Positions 1-9,244 are shown, counted from the first letter of the stretch. The stretch: DNA of 55,821 bases from an uncultured Myxococcales bacterium (GCA_903919145.1 CAIXGW010000399.1:1-55821), one strand, 5' to 3'. Made by a program: numbers and translations. Notes: generated from the letters alone by a model not told the origin.

Positions 1-1294
1 CCGCCATCCGTCAGCACCCTCCAAAAGGCGAGTAGGGGCGGGTCTCCGTGCCCGCCAGGTTATTGTACTTTCGCTGGATTCTCGCCATGACACCGACAAG
101 CTCTTTCGCTGGCAGGTCCCCACCCCACCTTTGGCAGCCAGGCGCTGGGCAGCCGGTGACCTGGCGGCTAACCCAAGGCCAAGCCAGCCTGACTCCGGTT
201 GAGCGCAATCTGGACAACAAGAGCCTGCTGAAATTCCATGGGCGCCGTAGCGACCTGCCCGCATGGGTGGTGCTGGGCGACCCGGTCCACGCCGCGGTTG
301 GACCTCAACGCCTATCGAGTGCAAGTGGGGCTGGCAGCGGTCGGCCATTTGACCAAGATGCCCATGATCACATTGGTGAAATGAACCTGGCGGCTCGGAG
401 ACCCGGCCCTACCCGCTTTCCAGGGGGCCAGGCTGACCACGGCGAAGTCGACATTGCCTTGGACGCGGTGCTGCGCATCGATAAGGTGCTCAAACGCAAG
501 GGGTGGCAGGACCGAACGGACGATCCCTTCGCAGAATCGGAGCCCGCGCTTGCCGAGTCGTGGAAGGCGGCGCTGCTTGGCCGGCCCATCGACGAAAGCG
601 TGGCCCTGGAGAAGAAGGCCAAGCTGCGCGGGCTGCCCCGGCCGTATGGGCCGAACTGTGCACAGGTGACGCCGGCGCCAGTTTGCGCACCTCTGGTGCG
701 AAGACGCCTTCTTTCGCATCGATAAGGTGTTCCAAGGCAGGGGCTGGTGCGAACGACTCTGCCAGGTGCTTGAGCGGGTGCTGGCTAACGTGGTCACGAA
801 GTATCCGCTGACCATGTGACGGCGGCCGGCGCGGGCCGGCTACAGTTTCGCAACGATGTCAGGCTGCTCGGTCAGGGCTGAGGTATGCGCGGTCGGCGGC
901 ACAGTGGGCGAAAACGGCGCGCCGAACGCCGCCAATGGCACGGCGAAGCACCTACGCGGTCAGTACCAACTCTGCGATTGCGACCCATCGGGCGTCAGGG
1001 CGTCGCCCGGGCATTCGCGAGGCTGAGGATGCTGTCGCCGGTGAGCCATGCGGGCCAAGGGCGCCGCCACCCTGACGGGCTGCCATCCCTGACGCAGAAG
1101 ATGCGTGGTTTCGAGGGCTGGAAAGTACGTGCCGGCTCTTGCACCTGACGCTTACACCCAGTACATCGAACCTCAAGCTCGCGGTGGGTTGTCAGGAATT
1201 CCAAGTTCGATGTAAGCAAAAAGACTCAGCAGAAGTAGCCCAAACCCATGCCCTGGAATTCGGCGAACCCGCGGCGGATTTCGGTTTTGGGGGA
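1..1294. other. Gene-poor, decayed start of window
   Basis: No intact gene can be supported here. Several frames are open on both strands, but none runs cleanly and none gives a recognisable family. Between about 231 and 820 on the plus strand, protein-like text passes from one frame to another: a frame ending at 725 carries LRIDKVLKRKGWQ, and a different frame ending near 820 carries FRIDKVFQGRGWC. This suggests an old frameshifted gene with an internal duplication. A small hairpin (37-42 pairing with 51-56) lies near the left edge. From 840 to 1294 I see nothing beyond random open frames. Confidence 0.4.
231..820 (+). pseudogene. Degenerate coding remnant, frameshifted, unknown family
   Basis: The readable frame up to 725 includes segments such as DDPFAESEPALAES and DESVALEKKAKLRGLP. 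It then loses sense, and coding-like text continues in the +1 frame as QFAHLWCEDAFFRIDKVF up to a TGA near 820. The two RIDKV segments are related at DNA level (475-510 and 716-751), so the ancestral protein may have had repeats. I do not recognise the family. A chance open frame in high-GC DNA cannot be excluded, hence the low confidence. Confidence 0.25.
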
Positions 1295-1798
1295 CTAGAG
1301 TCCGTCCAGCCAGGCTCGCTCGTCCTCGCTCAGTTCCTCAATGAGAATAGGCATTTGCTCCACCAGCGCCAGCGCATCGGCCACGTCGCGAAGCCGTTTG
1401 GAGCGCCGCCGACTTGGGTCTCGCGCCGCCACGAGTTTCGCGCGTAGGAGGTCGGCTGGGGCCAATACGGGCAGGGTCGCATCGCCCAGCACCACCTGGC
1501 TGGCCCGGCTAATCGCCGCTCGCCACAGCAGATCGGCTGAAAATTGCACAGGAACATCGCCGGGGCCGGTCCAGTTGTCGGAGTGCGCATGGGTCGCCCC
1601 ATGGCGGAACCCCGCAGCCTGCAGGGCGGCTATCGGCAGGTCGCTCTGGCTCAAGATGGCCACGGCGATGTCGAGCGTCGTGCGAGGTTCCTCCAGGTGC
1701 ATCTGCGCGGCGATGCCGCCGATGATAGTCCACGGCACGCCATGCCCATTGAGCACCCTGGCGAGCGCGATGAGCGCCGGTTCCTTGGTGGTGTCCAT
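1295..1798 (-). CDS. AbiEii/MNT-like nucleotidyltransferase-fold protein, probably solitary
   Basis: The 167-residue product starts MDTTKEPALIALARVL. It has the outline of the small nucleotidyltransferase-fold proteins annotated as AbiEii/AbiGii-like: a short helix, then a GG turn (VPWTIIGGIAAQMH, residues 22-34), then an R-T-T-L-D-I segment (39-44) where the family normally has the metal-binding D-x-D. Here the second acidic residue is not obvious (TLDIAVAI), so activity is doubtful. The C-terminal half, with APADLLRAKLVAARD and SKRLRDVADALAL, matches the 'K..a.R.....D..D' tail of these families. I chose the ATG at 1798, behind a GGGG-rich stretch. An ATG at 1870 would add 24 residues. No antitoxin partner is adjacent. 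It sits beside insertion-sequence remnants, consistent with a mobile past. Confidence 0.6.
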   Translation of the reverse strand: MDTTKEPALIALARVLNGHGVPWTIIGGIAAQMHLEEPRTTLDIAVAILSQSDLPIAALQAAGFRHGATHAHSDNWTGPGDVPVQFSADLLWRAAISRASQVVLGDATLPVLAPADLLRAKLVAARDPSRRRSKRLRDVADALALVEQMPILIEELSEDERAWLDGL

Positions 1799-2096
1799 TT
1801 CGCCCCGCAGCCAGTGGTAGCGCCGGTCCAAGAGAAACCCAATCTGAAGCGCGGAGTTCGGTGCGTTCATCGCTGGGTCATCCCGTTCGGCCCGGCGACC
1901 GTGTCCGCCAGACCCTACAGTCTGGGCCTCGCCCATCGCTCGGTCAAGACAAAGGCGATGCACGTGCCGCAGCCGCCGTTGGGCGTCCCCCGCCGCGACC
2001 GAGCGAGCGGCCGACCCCCGGCCGACACTCCAGGCCGGCATCACCGGCCCTCTACCGGGCCCATCCGCCAACTGATTCTTGGCCCCCCATCGCCCA

Positions 2097-2282
2097 TCAG
2101 GCCACCATCCGCAGCTGAATTTTCTTCTGGATCGCAGCCATACCGCCTGTGCTCCGGTACGCGCAGCGCAACGCCGCCATCGCGGCGCCGCCGGGACGAT
2201 CCCAGCGCATCCCGGCGCGCTTCATCCGCTGCTGCAGGACGTGATTCGCGGCAATTTCTGCTGGCCCAAAGCCGCTGTCCAA
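2097..2282 (-). pseudogene. C-terminal fragment of an ISKra4-like transposase
   Basis: The frame ending at the TGA at 2097 reads GFGPAEIAANHVLQQRM followed by KRAGMRWDRPGG and ALRCAYRS. It closely resembles the conserved C-terminus of ISKra4-type transposases, where a segment of the type 'v.QRmkr.GMRW....g..m..LR' follows the last catalytic block. Nothing of the catalytic N-terminal or central region is present. The frame runs upstream into unrelated sequence belonging to the IS21-like remnant. It is a truncated relic, not a functional gene. Confidence 0.5.
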
Positions 2283-2341
2283 GCCCTGTGACGTCTGCAG
2301 CTGATAGCACAGGCCGGCCCGCAGGCCCGGCCTGCCGCTAA

Positions 2342-2464
2342 GTACCGCCGGATGGTCTTGCGGTCTACATGGCAAGTAGCTGCAATTCCGCGCAAAGGCT
2401 GCTTGCGCAGCCAACGTCGCAGGACTTCACGAATTGTCGTCACACCCAACTCCCGATACGCCAT
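2342..2464 (-). pseudogene. N-terminal fragment of an IS21-like transposase (istA)
   Basis: The start MAYRELGVTTIREVLRRWL, continuing as RGIAATCHVDRKTIRRYLAA, is the DNA-binding helix-turn-helix start of IS21-family IstA proteins. After about 41 residues the similarity stops, and the frame runs through unrelated residues to a stop at 2222. The DDE catalytic domain and the partner istB are absent. Upstream (2529-2582) are two direct copies of a 21-23 bp sequence, which looks like the left-end transposase binding sites of IS21 elements. It is therefore the left-end stump of an IS21-like element, broken by a later event that also brought in an ISKra4-like fragment. Confidence 0.6.
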
Positions 2465-2528
2465 TGCGACTCGCCCCAGCCCCCCTTCGGGGCCGGCGCA
2501 TCATCGCCGCCTTCCGCGCCAAAAGGGG

Positions 2529-2582
2529 GTGGTCCCTATTTGTGGCGCGGCGGGTGCTCGGTGGTCCTTATTTCATGGCGCG
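2529..2582. repeat. Two direct copies of an IS21-like left-end repeat
   Basis: Copies at 2529-2549 (gtggtccctatttgtggcgc) and 2561-2582 (gtggtccttatttcatggcg) are 32 bp apart and differ by a few bases. They lie just outside the istA-like start codon at 2464, where IS21 elements carry multiple terminal binding repeats. Confidence 0.5.
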
Positions 2583-2833
2583 CTACACCCATCGACGGTG
2601 TATCTCCTTGGCGCCTACGGTGGGCGCTCGTGGTTTCCCAATAGCAGGGATACGCCGCCTCCTTTACTCTTGGCAGCTTATGACGCATTCGCGGATTCCA
2701 CTTGCCGTATGTCCGCGAAACTAGATCGAAGATCGGTTTGCGGATGCGGCCGCCAACCGCGGCCCCTAGCGCACTCGCCAGCCCAAGAGGCATACTAGCC
2801 CAGAGTGCCCCGACCCACCTTCAGGAGACCGCG
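2583..2833. other. Intergenic region upstream of the zinc-ribbon gene
   Basis: There is no gene here. A 6-bp stem (2690-2695 with 2712-2717) with a 16-nt loop is present but weak. The ribosome binding site of the next gene (aggag, 2823-2827) closes the region. Confidence 0.4.
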
Positions 2834-3091
2834 ATGCGCCCACAGGATTTTGAGCAAGAAGAGCTGTTTATGATGCTGCAAGACGTGCTGACGTCGGCCT
2901 CGGCCGGCCACACCGAAAAGCTGCGCTGCCCGGTATGCGAGAAGGGCGACCTGGACGCCGAGCTGCGCGAAGACGGCTGGGTGCGCATTGCCTGCCCGCA
3001 GTGCAAGCTCGAGTTCGAAGGCCTGGTGGCCAATCCCGAAGAGACCTATGAGCCGAAAGGGCGCAAGAGCAACGTCAATCCCTTCGGTTAG
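2834..3091 (+). CDS. Small zinc-ribbon protein (85 aa)
   Basis: The product has an acidic, helical N-terminus (MRPQDFEQEELFMMLQDVL) followed by a single treble-clef or zinc-ribbon unit: CPVC, about 19 residues, then CPQC. The four cysteines are spaced to bind one zinc ion. The start is an ATG with aggag seven bases upstream. Such small proteins often act as nucleic-acid or protein adaptors, but nothing here shows the partner. The gene ends 15 bp before the convergent stop of nuoN. I do not recognise a named family. Confidence 0.75.
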   Translation: MRPQDFEQEELFMMLQDVLTSASAGHTEKLRCPVCEKGDLDAELREDGWVRIACPQCKLEFEGLVANPEETYEPKGRKSNVNPFG

Positions 3092-3106
3092 CCAGTCCGG
3101 CCGCCG

Positions 3107-4537
3107 CTACTTCGGCATGGCCTCCAGCCACACGGCCGCGCTGAACCGCACGCTCTCAAACACCCACGGCACCAGGCCCAGCGTCACTGACGCCAGCGTC
3201 GTCACAGCCAGCGCGGTGCCAAGCAGACGCGGGGTGGTCAGCTTGGGCAGCTCTGGGTCGGGCGCTTCGATGTACATCTGGCGGATGATGCGCAGGTAGT
3301 AGTACAGCGAAATCGTAGAGTTTACTGCGGCAATGCCAACCAGCCAGTTGTATCCTGCCTTAGAAGCCACAGAGAACAGAAAGAACTTGCCCACAAAGCC
3401 AGACAGCGGCGGGATGCCCGCCAGGCCAAACAGGCCGACCATCATTGTCAGGGCCAGGATGGGGTTGGTCTGCGAAAGTCCGCGATAGCTGGTGATATCC
3501 TCGCGACCTGTCTGTTGGTGGTGCAGGGCGATCACCGCAAACACCGCCAGGTTGGTCACGGCGTAGACCATCAGGTAGAACACCATGGATGCCGGGCCGT
3601 TGGGGCCAGCGCCCAAGAAGCCCATGATCAGGTAGCCGGCCTGGGAAATGGCAGAGAACGCCATGAACCGCTTGATGTTGGTCTGGGTGATGGCGGCCAG
3701 GTTGCCGGCCGTCATGGTCACCGTTGCCAGCAGCGCCAGGTACAGACCCCACTGGGGCAGCAGCCGCGGAAACACCCGGTACGTCAGCAACATCAGCGCG
3801 CTGAGGCCCGCGGCCTTGGAGGCGACGGATAGCCAGGCGGTGACCGGTGTCGGCGCGCCCTGGTAGACCTCTGGCGCCCACATGTGAAAGGGCACCAGCG
3901 TCAGCTTGAAGCCCAGGCCAGCAAAAACCATGGCGATGGCCATGATGACCGGCGGCGAGGGGAACAGGTTGCGGCCAATCAGGTCCAGGTTCATGGTGCG
4001 GCCAACGCCGTACAGGATGCCAAGGCCGTAGAGCATCAGCGCCGAGGACAGCGCGCCCATCAGCACGTACTTCAAGCCGGCTTCGCTGCTTAGGGACTCG
4101 CGGCGCCAGGCGGTCAGCAAGAACAGCGGGATGGTGGCGAGCTCCAGCGCAACGTAGAAGAACACCAGGTCGCGGGTCGAAGGCAGCATCAGCATGCCGG
4201 CGAGGTTGAACAGCAGCAGGGTCATGAATTCAGAGCCGGCGCCCAGCGTCGGGGCCTGCTTGTGGGTCGCCAGCATTGGCTGGGCCAGGGTCAGCGTCAC
4301 CGCCGCGGCCGCCAGCAGGGTCAGCTTGAGCCACCACGCCAGCGGATCCATGGTAAAGCGGCCGCCAAACAGCGCGCCGGTGTCGGGGGTGATGGTCACC
4401 AGCGCCACCAGCGCAGCCAGCACGCCGGCCAGGGCCAGCAGCACCAGGTGGCCGCGCTGGCGCTCCGCAATGAACAGATCTACCAGCAGCACCGCAAAGG
4501 CGGTGGCGATGATCAGGAGTTCCGGCAACATCAGCAT
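3107..4537 (-). CDS. nuoN: NADH-quinone oxidoreductase subunit N
   Basis: This 476-residue integral membrane protein has about 14 predicted helices and is one of the three antiporter-like subunits of complex I. It carries the proton-channel signatures expected in the family: conserved charged residues in helices such as ELATIPLF, a lysine-bearing broken helix GLGFKLTLVPFHMWAPEVY, and AITQTNIKRFMAFSAISQAGY. Length is normal. It is the last gene of the kor-nuo run, 60 bp after nuoM. The ATG at 4537 (MLMLPELLIIATAF) has a GAGG-like site upstream. NuoN sits in the membrane arm nearest the peripheral arm. Confidence 0.97.
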   Translation of the reverse strand: MLMLPELLIIATAFAVLLVDLFIAERQRGHLVLLALAGVLAALVALVTITPDTGALFGGRFTMDPLAWWLKLTLLAAAAVTLTLAQPMLATHKQAPTLGAGSEFMTLLLFNLAGMLMLPSTRDLVFFYVALELATIPLFLLTAWRRESLSSEAGLKYVLMGALSSALMLYGLGILYGVGRTMNLDLIGRNLFPSPPVIMAIAMVFAGLGFKLTLVPFHMWAPEVYQGAPTPVTAWLSVASKAAGLSALMLLTYRVFPRLLPQWGLYLALLATVTMTAGNLAAITQTNIKRFMAFSAISQAGYLIMGFLGAGPNGPASMVFYLMVYAVTNLAVFAVIALHHQQTGREDITSYRGLSQTNPILALTMMVGLFGLAGIPPLSGFVGKFFLFSVASKAGYNWLVGIAAVNSTISLYYYLRIIRQMYIEAPDPELPKLTTPRLLGTALAVTTLASVTLGLVPWVFESVRFSAAVWLEAMPK

Positions 4538-4597
4538 CTGAGGGTCCTCGCAGGGCGCTTGGAGAGCAGCTGTAAGCTCAGGAAAAGCTCGGAACGG

Positions 4598-6145
4598 CTA
4601 GGAATGGCCGGGGATCGCCATGCCGGTCGCTTGCAGGCGGTTGACGATGGGAAACAGCGTGCCTTCGATGAGGTCGATGAGCAGGCCCGGAACCATGCCG
4701 GTGACAACCAAGGTGGCGACCAGGATGCCGGTGCTCAGGCGCTCTGTCAGGGTCGCGTCGGTCAGCTCAGCGTGGTGCGGGTCGCGAACGGGACCCTGAA
4801 AGACCGTGGCCAAGCCGCGCAGCACATAGACGGCGGTGACCACGATGGAGAGGGTAGCCAGCACCGTCAGCGTGCGGCTGAGGATCGGGTTGGTCCAGCT
4901 GTTGCCAAAGAAACCGCCCAAGAAGATGTGCGATTCTGCGATGAAACCCGCCAGACCGGGCAGGCCCAGCGAAGCCATGCCGCCGATGTAGAAGCACGCG
5001 GCCAGCCACGGCATCACCTTGCCCAGGCCGCCCATTTCCGGAATGATTCTGGTGTGGGTGCGGCCGTAGACCATGCCAATCAGCGCAAAGAACAGCCCGG
5101 TCATCACGCCGTGGCTGAACATCTGCAGGACGGCGCCCTTTAGGCCCATCAGGTTCAACGTCGCCACGCCAAACAGCACAAAGCCGCAGTGGCTGACTGA
5201 GGAATAGGCGGTAAAATACTTGAGATCCTTTTGGGTAATCGCGCCAAGAGAGCCGTAGACAATGTTGATCGTGGTCACGGCCATAAAGAACAAGCCCCAG
5301 TACTGCGCGCCTTCTGGCAGCAGGTAGACGCCGATGCGCAGCGCGCCGTAGCCGCCCAGTTTCATCAGCACGCCGGCGTGGAGCATCGACACCGCGGTGG
5401 GGGCCGAAGCGTGGCCATCGGGCGACCAGGTGTGAAAGGGGTACATGGCGCCCAGGATGCCAAAGCCAATGAAGATAAGCGGAAAGACCCAGCGCTGCAG
5501 CCCGGTCTCAAAGTGGGCCTGGGCGAGCTTGGTCAGGTCAAAGGTGGTGCTGCCGTTGGCGTGGTACATCGCCAGAAAGCCGACCAGGATCAAGGCAGAA
5601 CCGACCATCAGCATCAGGGTCAGCTTCATGGCCGAGTATTCTTTGCGGCCGGTGCCCCACACGCCGATCAGCAGATACATGGGCAACACGGCGACTTCAT
5701 AGAACATAAAGAATAGGAACAGGTCAAAGCTCAAGAACACGCCAAACACGCCGGTGACCAGGACCAGCAGCAGCGTAAAGAACTCTTTGGTGCGGTGGAC
5801 CACGTTCCAGCTGGCCAGAACACCGGTAAAGATGATGATGGAAGTCAGGATCACCATCGACATCGAGACGCCGTCGACGCCGACCAGGTAGTCAATGCCC
5901 AGGCTCTCAAACCACGGCACCCGCTCAACGAGGTAGACGCGGCTGACGGTCTCGGTGCGCACGGCCACCAGGTCGGGCGAGGCCTCTTGCCAGAAAGCCC
6001 AGGTGGTGTAGCTGGTCAGCGCCAGGTGGGCTGCGGTACCGACCAGCGCGACCCAGCGGATCAGGTCAGAGCGGCGCGTTGGCACCGCCAGGACCGCCAG
6101 CGCAGTCAAGAAGGGGATGAGGATCAGCCAACTAGCGAGGCCCAT
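4598..6145 (-). CDS. nuoM: NADH-quinone oxidoreductase subunit M
   Basis: This 515-residue antiporter-like membrane subunit of complex I carries family hallmarks: the glutamate in FFMFYEVAVLPMYLLIG, the half-helix segment ILGAMYPFHTWSPDGH, and AITQKDLKYFTAYSSVSHCGF. These residues form part of the hydrophilic axis that couples quinone reduction to proton translocation. The ATG at 6145 has AGGAG nine bases upstream. It lies between nuoL (89 bp gap) and nuoN. Length and motif order are ordinary, with no sign of frameshift. Confidence 0.97.
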   Translation of the reverse strand: MGLASWLILIPFLTALAVLAVPTRRSDLIRWVALVGTAAHLALTSYTTWAFWQEASPDLVAVRTETVSRVYLVERVPWFESLGIDYLVGVDGVSMSMVILTSIIIFTGVLASWNVVHRTKEFFTLLLVLVTGVFGVFLSFDLFLFFMFYEVAVLPMYLLIGVWGTGRKEYSAMKLTLMLMVGSALILVGFLAMYHANGSTTFDLTKLAQAHFETGLQRWVFPLIFIGFGILGAMYPFHTWSPDGHASAPTAVSMLHAGVLMKLGGYGALRIGVYLLPEGAQYWGLFFMAVTTINIVYGSLGAITQKDLKYFTAYSSVSHCGFVLFGVATLNLMGLKGAVLQMFSHGVMTGLFFALIGMVYGRTHTRIIPEMGGLGKVMPWLAACFYIGGMASLGLPGLAGFIAESHIFLGGFFGNSWTNPILSRTLTVLATLSIVVTAVYVLRGLATVFQGPVRDPHHAELTDATLTERLSTGILVATLVVTGMVPGLLIDLIEGTLFPIVNRLQATGMAIPGHS

Positions 6146-6234
6146 AATATTCTCCTAGCCTTTGCGAGCTCTCAGCCCCATTCGCGATGCGCGTTAGCAA
6201 CCGGGCGCCGTGCAGCGCCAGCGGGTCAGCAAGC

Positions 6235-8262
6235 CTATTGACGGGTGGTGGCCCACAGCACGACCACCGCCAGGACCACGCCGCTCATCAGCCACGAGCC
6301 GTAGGTCTGCACCTGGCCGGTCTGCGAGGCGTTGACAGCGGTGCCGCCCAGCCGGGTGACCCAGCCGGTGGCGTTGACCAACCCGTCGACCACCATGCGG
6401 TCAAACCAGGCAATCGGCCCAGCAATCAAGCGAAAGATGATGGACTTGGTGACAAAGAGGTAGATCTCGTCAAAGTAGAACTTGGCCTTGATCACGGCGT
6501 AGAAGCGGCCGAGCTTGAGGACGGCGCTGTTGGCGCGCTGTGGGTCGCCGGCGTAGAAGAACCACGCCAGGGCGATGCCGATGACGCCCGCCAGGGTGCC
6601 GGGGATGGCGACGGCCAGGTCGACGCCGTGGTGGGCCTCTGGCAGCTTGCCGTCGAGCGGAACCAAGCGCACCCACTCGGGAATGGGCACAAAGCCAGCG
6701 CCAATGGTCAGCAGGCCCAGCACCGCCATGGGGATCCACATGACCGCCGGCGACTCGTGCGGGTCGGCGTGGCTGTGGTCGTCATGGCTGTGGTCGTCTT
6801 GGTGGTGGAGGTGGCTGAGGCGGCGCTCGCCCCAGAACGTCACAAAGTAGATGCGGAACATGTAGAAAGCGGTCATGCCGGCGACCAGCAGGCCTACGCC
6901 AAACACCACGGTGTGGCCGCTGTGCAGTGCCGCGGCCAGGATCTCGTCTTTGGAGAAGAAGCCGGCCAGCGGCGGGATGCCAGCGATGGCCAAGGTGGCC
7001 AGCAAGAACAGGCCGTGGGTGATCGGCATGTACTTTCGCAACCCGCCCATTTGCCAGATGTTGTTGGTGTGGACGGCGTGGATGACGCTGCCGGCGCCCA
7101 AGAACAGCAGGGCCTTGAAGAAGGCGTGGGTAAACAGGTGGAACATCGAGGCGGTGTAGCCCAGGGGGTGCTCATAGGAGGCCACGCCCAGGGCGAACAT
7201 CATGTAGCCGAGCTGAGAAAGGGTAGAGAAAGCCAGGACTCGCTTGATGTCGTCTTGGGTGCAGCCAATGGTCGCGGCAAACAGGCTGGTGAAGGCGCCG
7301 ACCACCATCACTACCTGTAGGGCCTCAGCCGAGGCGGCAAAGATCGGAAAGCTGCGCGCCACCAGGTAAACGCCGGCCACCACCATGGTCGCTGCGTGGA
7401 TGAGGGCCGAGACGGGGGTGGGCCCTTCCATCGCGTCCGGCAGCCAGATGTGCAGCGGAAACATCGCGCTTTTGCCGGCGCCGCCGGTGTAGATGAGCAC
7501 GGCAGCCAAGGTCAGCGTGCCAATGCCAAGGAACTGACCCTGTAGCGCCTGCAGCTGGCTGAGCACATCGGGGCGGGTCAGAAAGGCGAAGTCCAGCGCC
7601 TGCTGACCGGCGGCGGCGGCGCCCATGCCGGCGTGGATGGTAAAGGCGTAGTAGCCCAACACCAGGATGCCCAGCAGGAAGCCGAGGTCGGCAAAGCGCG
7701 TGACAATGAAGGCCTTCTTGGAGGCAGACACGGCCGAGGGGCGGTCGTAGTAGTAGCCAATCAAGAAGAACGAGCTGGCGCCCACCAGCTCCCAGCAGAC
7801 GTACATCTGCACCAGGTTGGGGGCCAGGACCAGGCCGAGCATGCTGAAAGTAAACAGGTTTAGGAAGGTAAAGTAGCGACCGTAGCCGTCTTCGCCGTGC
7901 AGGTAGCCGGTGGAGTAGAGGTGGACCAGCGCGCTGACTGTTGTCACCACCACCAGCAGCATCACCGAGATCGGGTCCAGCAAGGTGCCGAGGTGGACGG
8001 ACAGACCTTCTTGAAAGCGCAGCCACTCGACGCTGGTGGGGACCAGCACCGGCAAGGCGCCGCCCGCTGTCTTGGGCAGGTGCAGGTAGTCAAAGGCCAG
8101 CCACCAGGACAGGCCGGCCGCCGCAAACACCGCGGCCGTAGCCACCGCGCCGGCCAAAGGCTTGTGCAGCGGGCGCAGCACCAGGCCCACCAACAGGAAA
8201 GATGCCAGCGGCAGGGCTGGAATCAGCCAGGCGTGGCTCAAAATGAAGCTGAGGTCGGGCAT
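6235..8262 (-). CDS. nuoL: NADH-quinone oxidoreductase subunit L
   Basis: This 675-residue protein is the distal antiporter-like subunit of complex I, with a long C-terminal extension that should form the lateral helix HL. Recognisable segments are ELVGASSFFLIGYYYDRPSA, SAMFPLHIWLPDAMEGPTPV and TQDDIKRVLAFSTLSQLGYM. A loop at about residues 480-505 is very rich in His and Asp (runs of HH, DDHSH), which could bind metal but may only be a surface loop. I prefer the ATG at 8262, whose A is the last base of the nuoK TGA stop (TGATG). A GTG one codon upstream is the alternative. Confidence 0.97.
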   Translation of the reverse strand: MPDLSFILSHAWLIPALPLASFLLVGLVLRPLHKPLAGAVATAAVFAAAGLSWWLAFDYLHLPKTAGGALPVLVPTSVEWLRFQEGLSVHLGTLLDPISVMLLVVVTTVSALVHLYSTGYLHGEDGYGRYFTFLNLFTFSMLGLVLAPNLVQMYVCWELVGASSFFLIGYYYDRPSAVSASKKAFIVTRFADLGFLLGILVLGYYAFTIHAGMGAAAAGQQALDFAFLTRPDVLSQLQALQGQFLGIGTLTLAAVLIYTGGAGKSAMFPLHIWLPDAMEGPTPVSALIHAATMVVAGVYLVARSFPIFAASAEALQVVMVVGAFTSLFAATIGCTQDDIKRVLAFSTLSQLGYMMFALGVASYEHPLGYTASMFHLFTHAFFKALLFLGAGSVIHAVHTNNIWQMGGLRKYMPITHGLFLLATLAIAGIPPLAGFFSKDEILAAALHSGHTVVFGVGLLVAGMTAFYMFRIYFVTFWGERRLSHLHHQDDHSHDDHSHADPHESPAVMWIPMAVLGLLTIGAGFVPIPEWVRLVPLDGKLPEAHHGVDLAVAIPGTLAGVIGIALAWFFYAGDPQRANSAVLKLGRFYAVIKAKFYFDEIYLFVTKSIIFRLIAGPIAWFDRMVVDGLVNATGWVTRLGGTAVNASQTGQVQTYGSWLMSGVVLAVVVLWATTRQ

Positions 8263-8594
8263 CACTCCCTCACCAGGTTGAGTTGCGTGACATCGACGGT
8301 GCGGCGGTAGCCAAACAGAGCGACGAAAATGGCCATGGCGACAACGACTTCAGCCGCAGCGATGGCGATGACAAACAGCGACATGACCGCGCCATCGACC
8401 TGAACCGGTGACCAGAAGCGGTTGAACAGGGCAAAGTTGACCGCGCCGGCGTTCAAGCACAGCTCTAGAGACAGCAGCACGCCGACCGCGTTGCGCCGCG
8501 ACAGCATGCCGTAAATCCCCAGCGCAAACAGGGCTGAAGTAAACATCAGCCAGGTGTTCAGGTCGGGGGTCAGCGACTGGAGGTACTCAACCAT
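8262..8594 (-). CDS. nuoK: NADH-quinone oxidoreductase subunit K
   Basis: This small membrane subunit of complex I (110 residues) has three transmembrane helices. It contains the two conserved buried glutamates of the family, in LLSLELCLNAGAVNF and AIAAAEVVVAMAIFVALF, which belong to the proton path. The N-terminal ten residues are slightly longer than usual. It overlaps nuoJ by 8 bp upstream, and its stop is shared with the nuoL start, so translation is coupled on both sides. Confidence 0.97.
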   Translation of the reverse strand: MVEYLQSLTPDLNTWLMFTSALFALGIYGMLSRRNAVGVLLSLELCLNAGAVNFALFNRFWSPVQVDGAVMSLFVIAIAAAEVVVAMAIFVALFGYRRTVDVTQLNLVRE

Positions 8595-9243
8595 GGGCTG
8601 CCTCGCGGACAGGGGGAGAGACAGGGGCGGGCGCAGACTCTGCCAGCTGTTCGGCGCTGCCTGCGGCGGTCAGCGCGGCGTCCGCAGCCAGCGGGTGCAC
8701 CGGTTCGGTGGTGGCGGCCTGGCCCGGCTGGGTCTTTCTGGCAATGACGATGCCGCCGATCATGGCTGCCAGCAGGATGAGAGAAACCACTTCAAAGGGC
8801 AGCGCATAGCCATCTGCGCCGGTGCTCAGCAGGGCGCGGCCCAGCATCTCTGTGTCCGAGGCGGGCAGCGATACCCGCGGCGCTCGGGCCGAGGGCATGC
8901 CGCGCAGAGCCCACAGGTGGACGCCAAAGAACGCGCCGCCCGCCAGCACAGCAACCTTGTGGCGCAGGTCAGACGGGTGGTCTTCCAGCAATTCCTGAGA
9001 GCGGGTCAGCATGACTGCGAACACCAGCAGCACCACAATGCCGCCGACGTAGACCAGCACCTGCACGCCGGCCAGAAACGGAAATCCCAGCAGCAGGTAC
9101 AGCCCGGCGCTGGCGCCCAGCACGCCCATCAGGGCTACCGCCGCCCGCAGAATCCGCCGCGAGCTCACGACCGACCACGCCAGCCACAGCGACACGGCGA
9201 CTATCAGGTAGAACAGCACATTGGCTACAGCTTGCCCCACCAT
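8587..9243 (-). CDS. nuoJ: NADH-quinone oxidoreductase subunit J
   Basis: This 218-residue membrane subunit of complex I has five predicted helices. The conserved glycine- and valine-rich third helix is visible as AGVQVLVYVGGIVVLLVFAVML, the flexible pi-bulge helix that moves during turnover. After the last helix (EVVSLILLAAMIGGIVIA) comes a 45-residue soluble tail rich in Ala, Pro and Thr, somewhat longer than usual. It starts one base after the nuoI stop and overlaps nuoK at its end. Confidence 0.95.
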   Translation of the reverse strand: MVGQAVANVLFYLIVAVSLWLAWSVVSSRRILRAAVALMGVLGASAGLYLLLGFPFLAGVQVLVYVGGIVVLLVFAVMLTRSQELLEDHPSDLRHKVAVLAGGAFFGVHLWALRGMPSARAPRVSLPASDTEMLGRALLSTGADGYALPFEVVSLILLAAMIGGIVIARKTQPGQAATTEPVHPLAADAALTAAGSAEQLAESAPAPVSPPVREAAHG

Positions 9244-9244
9244 C

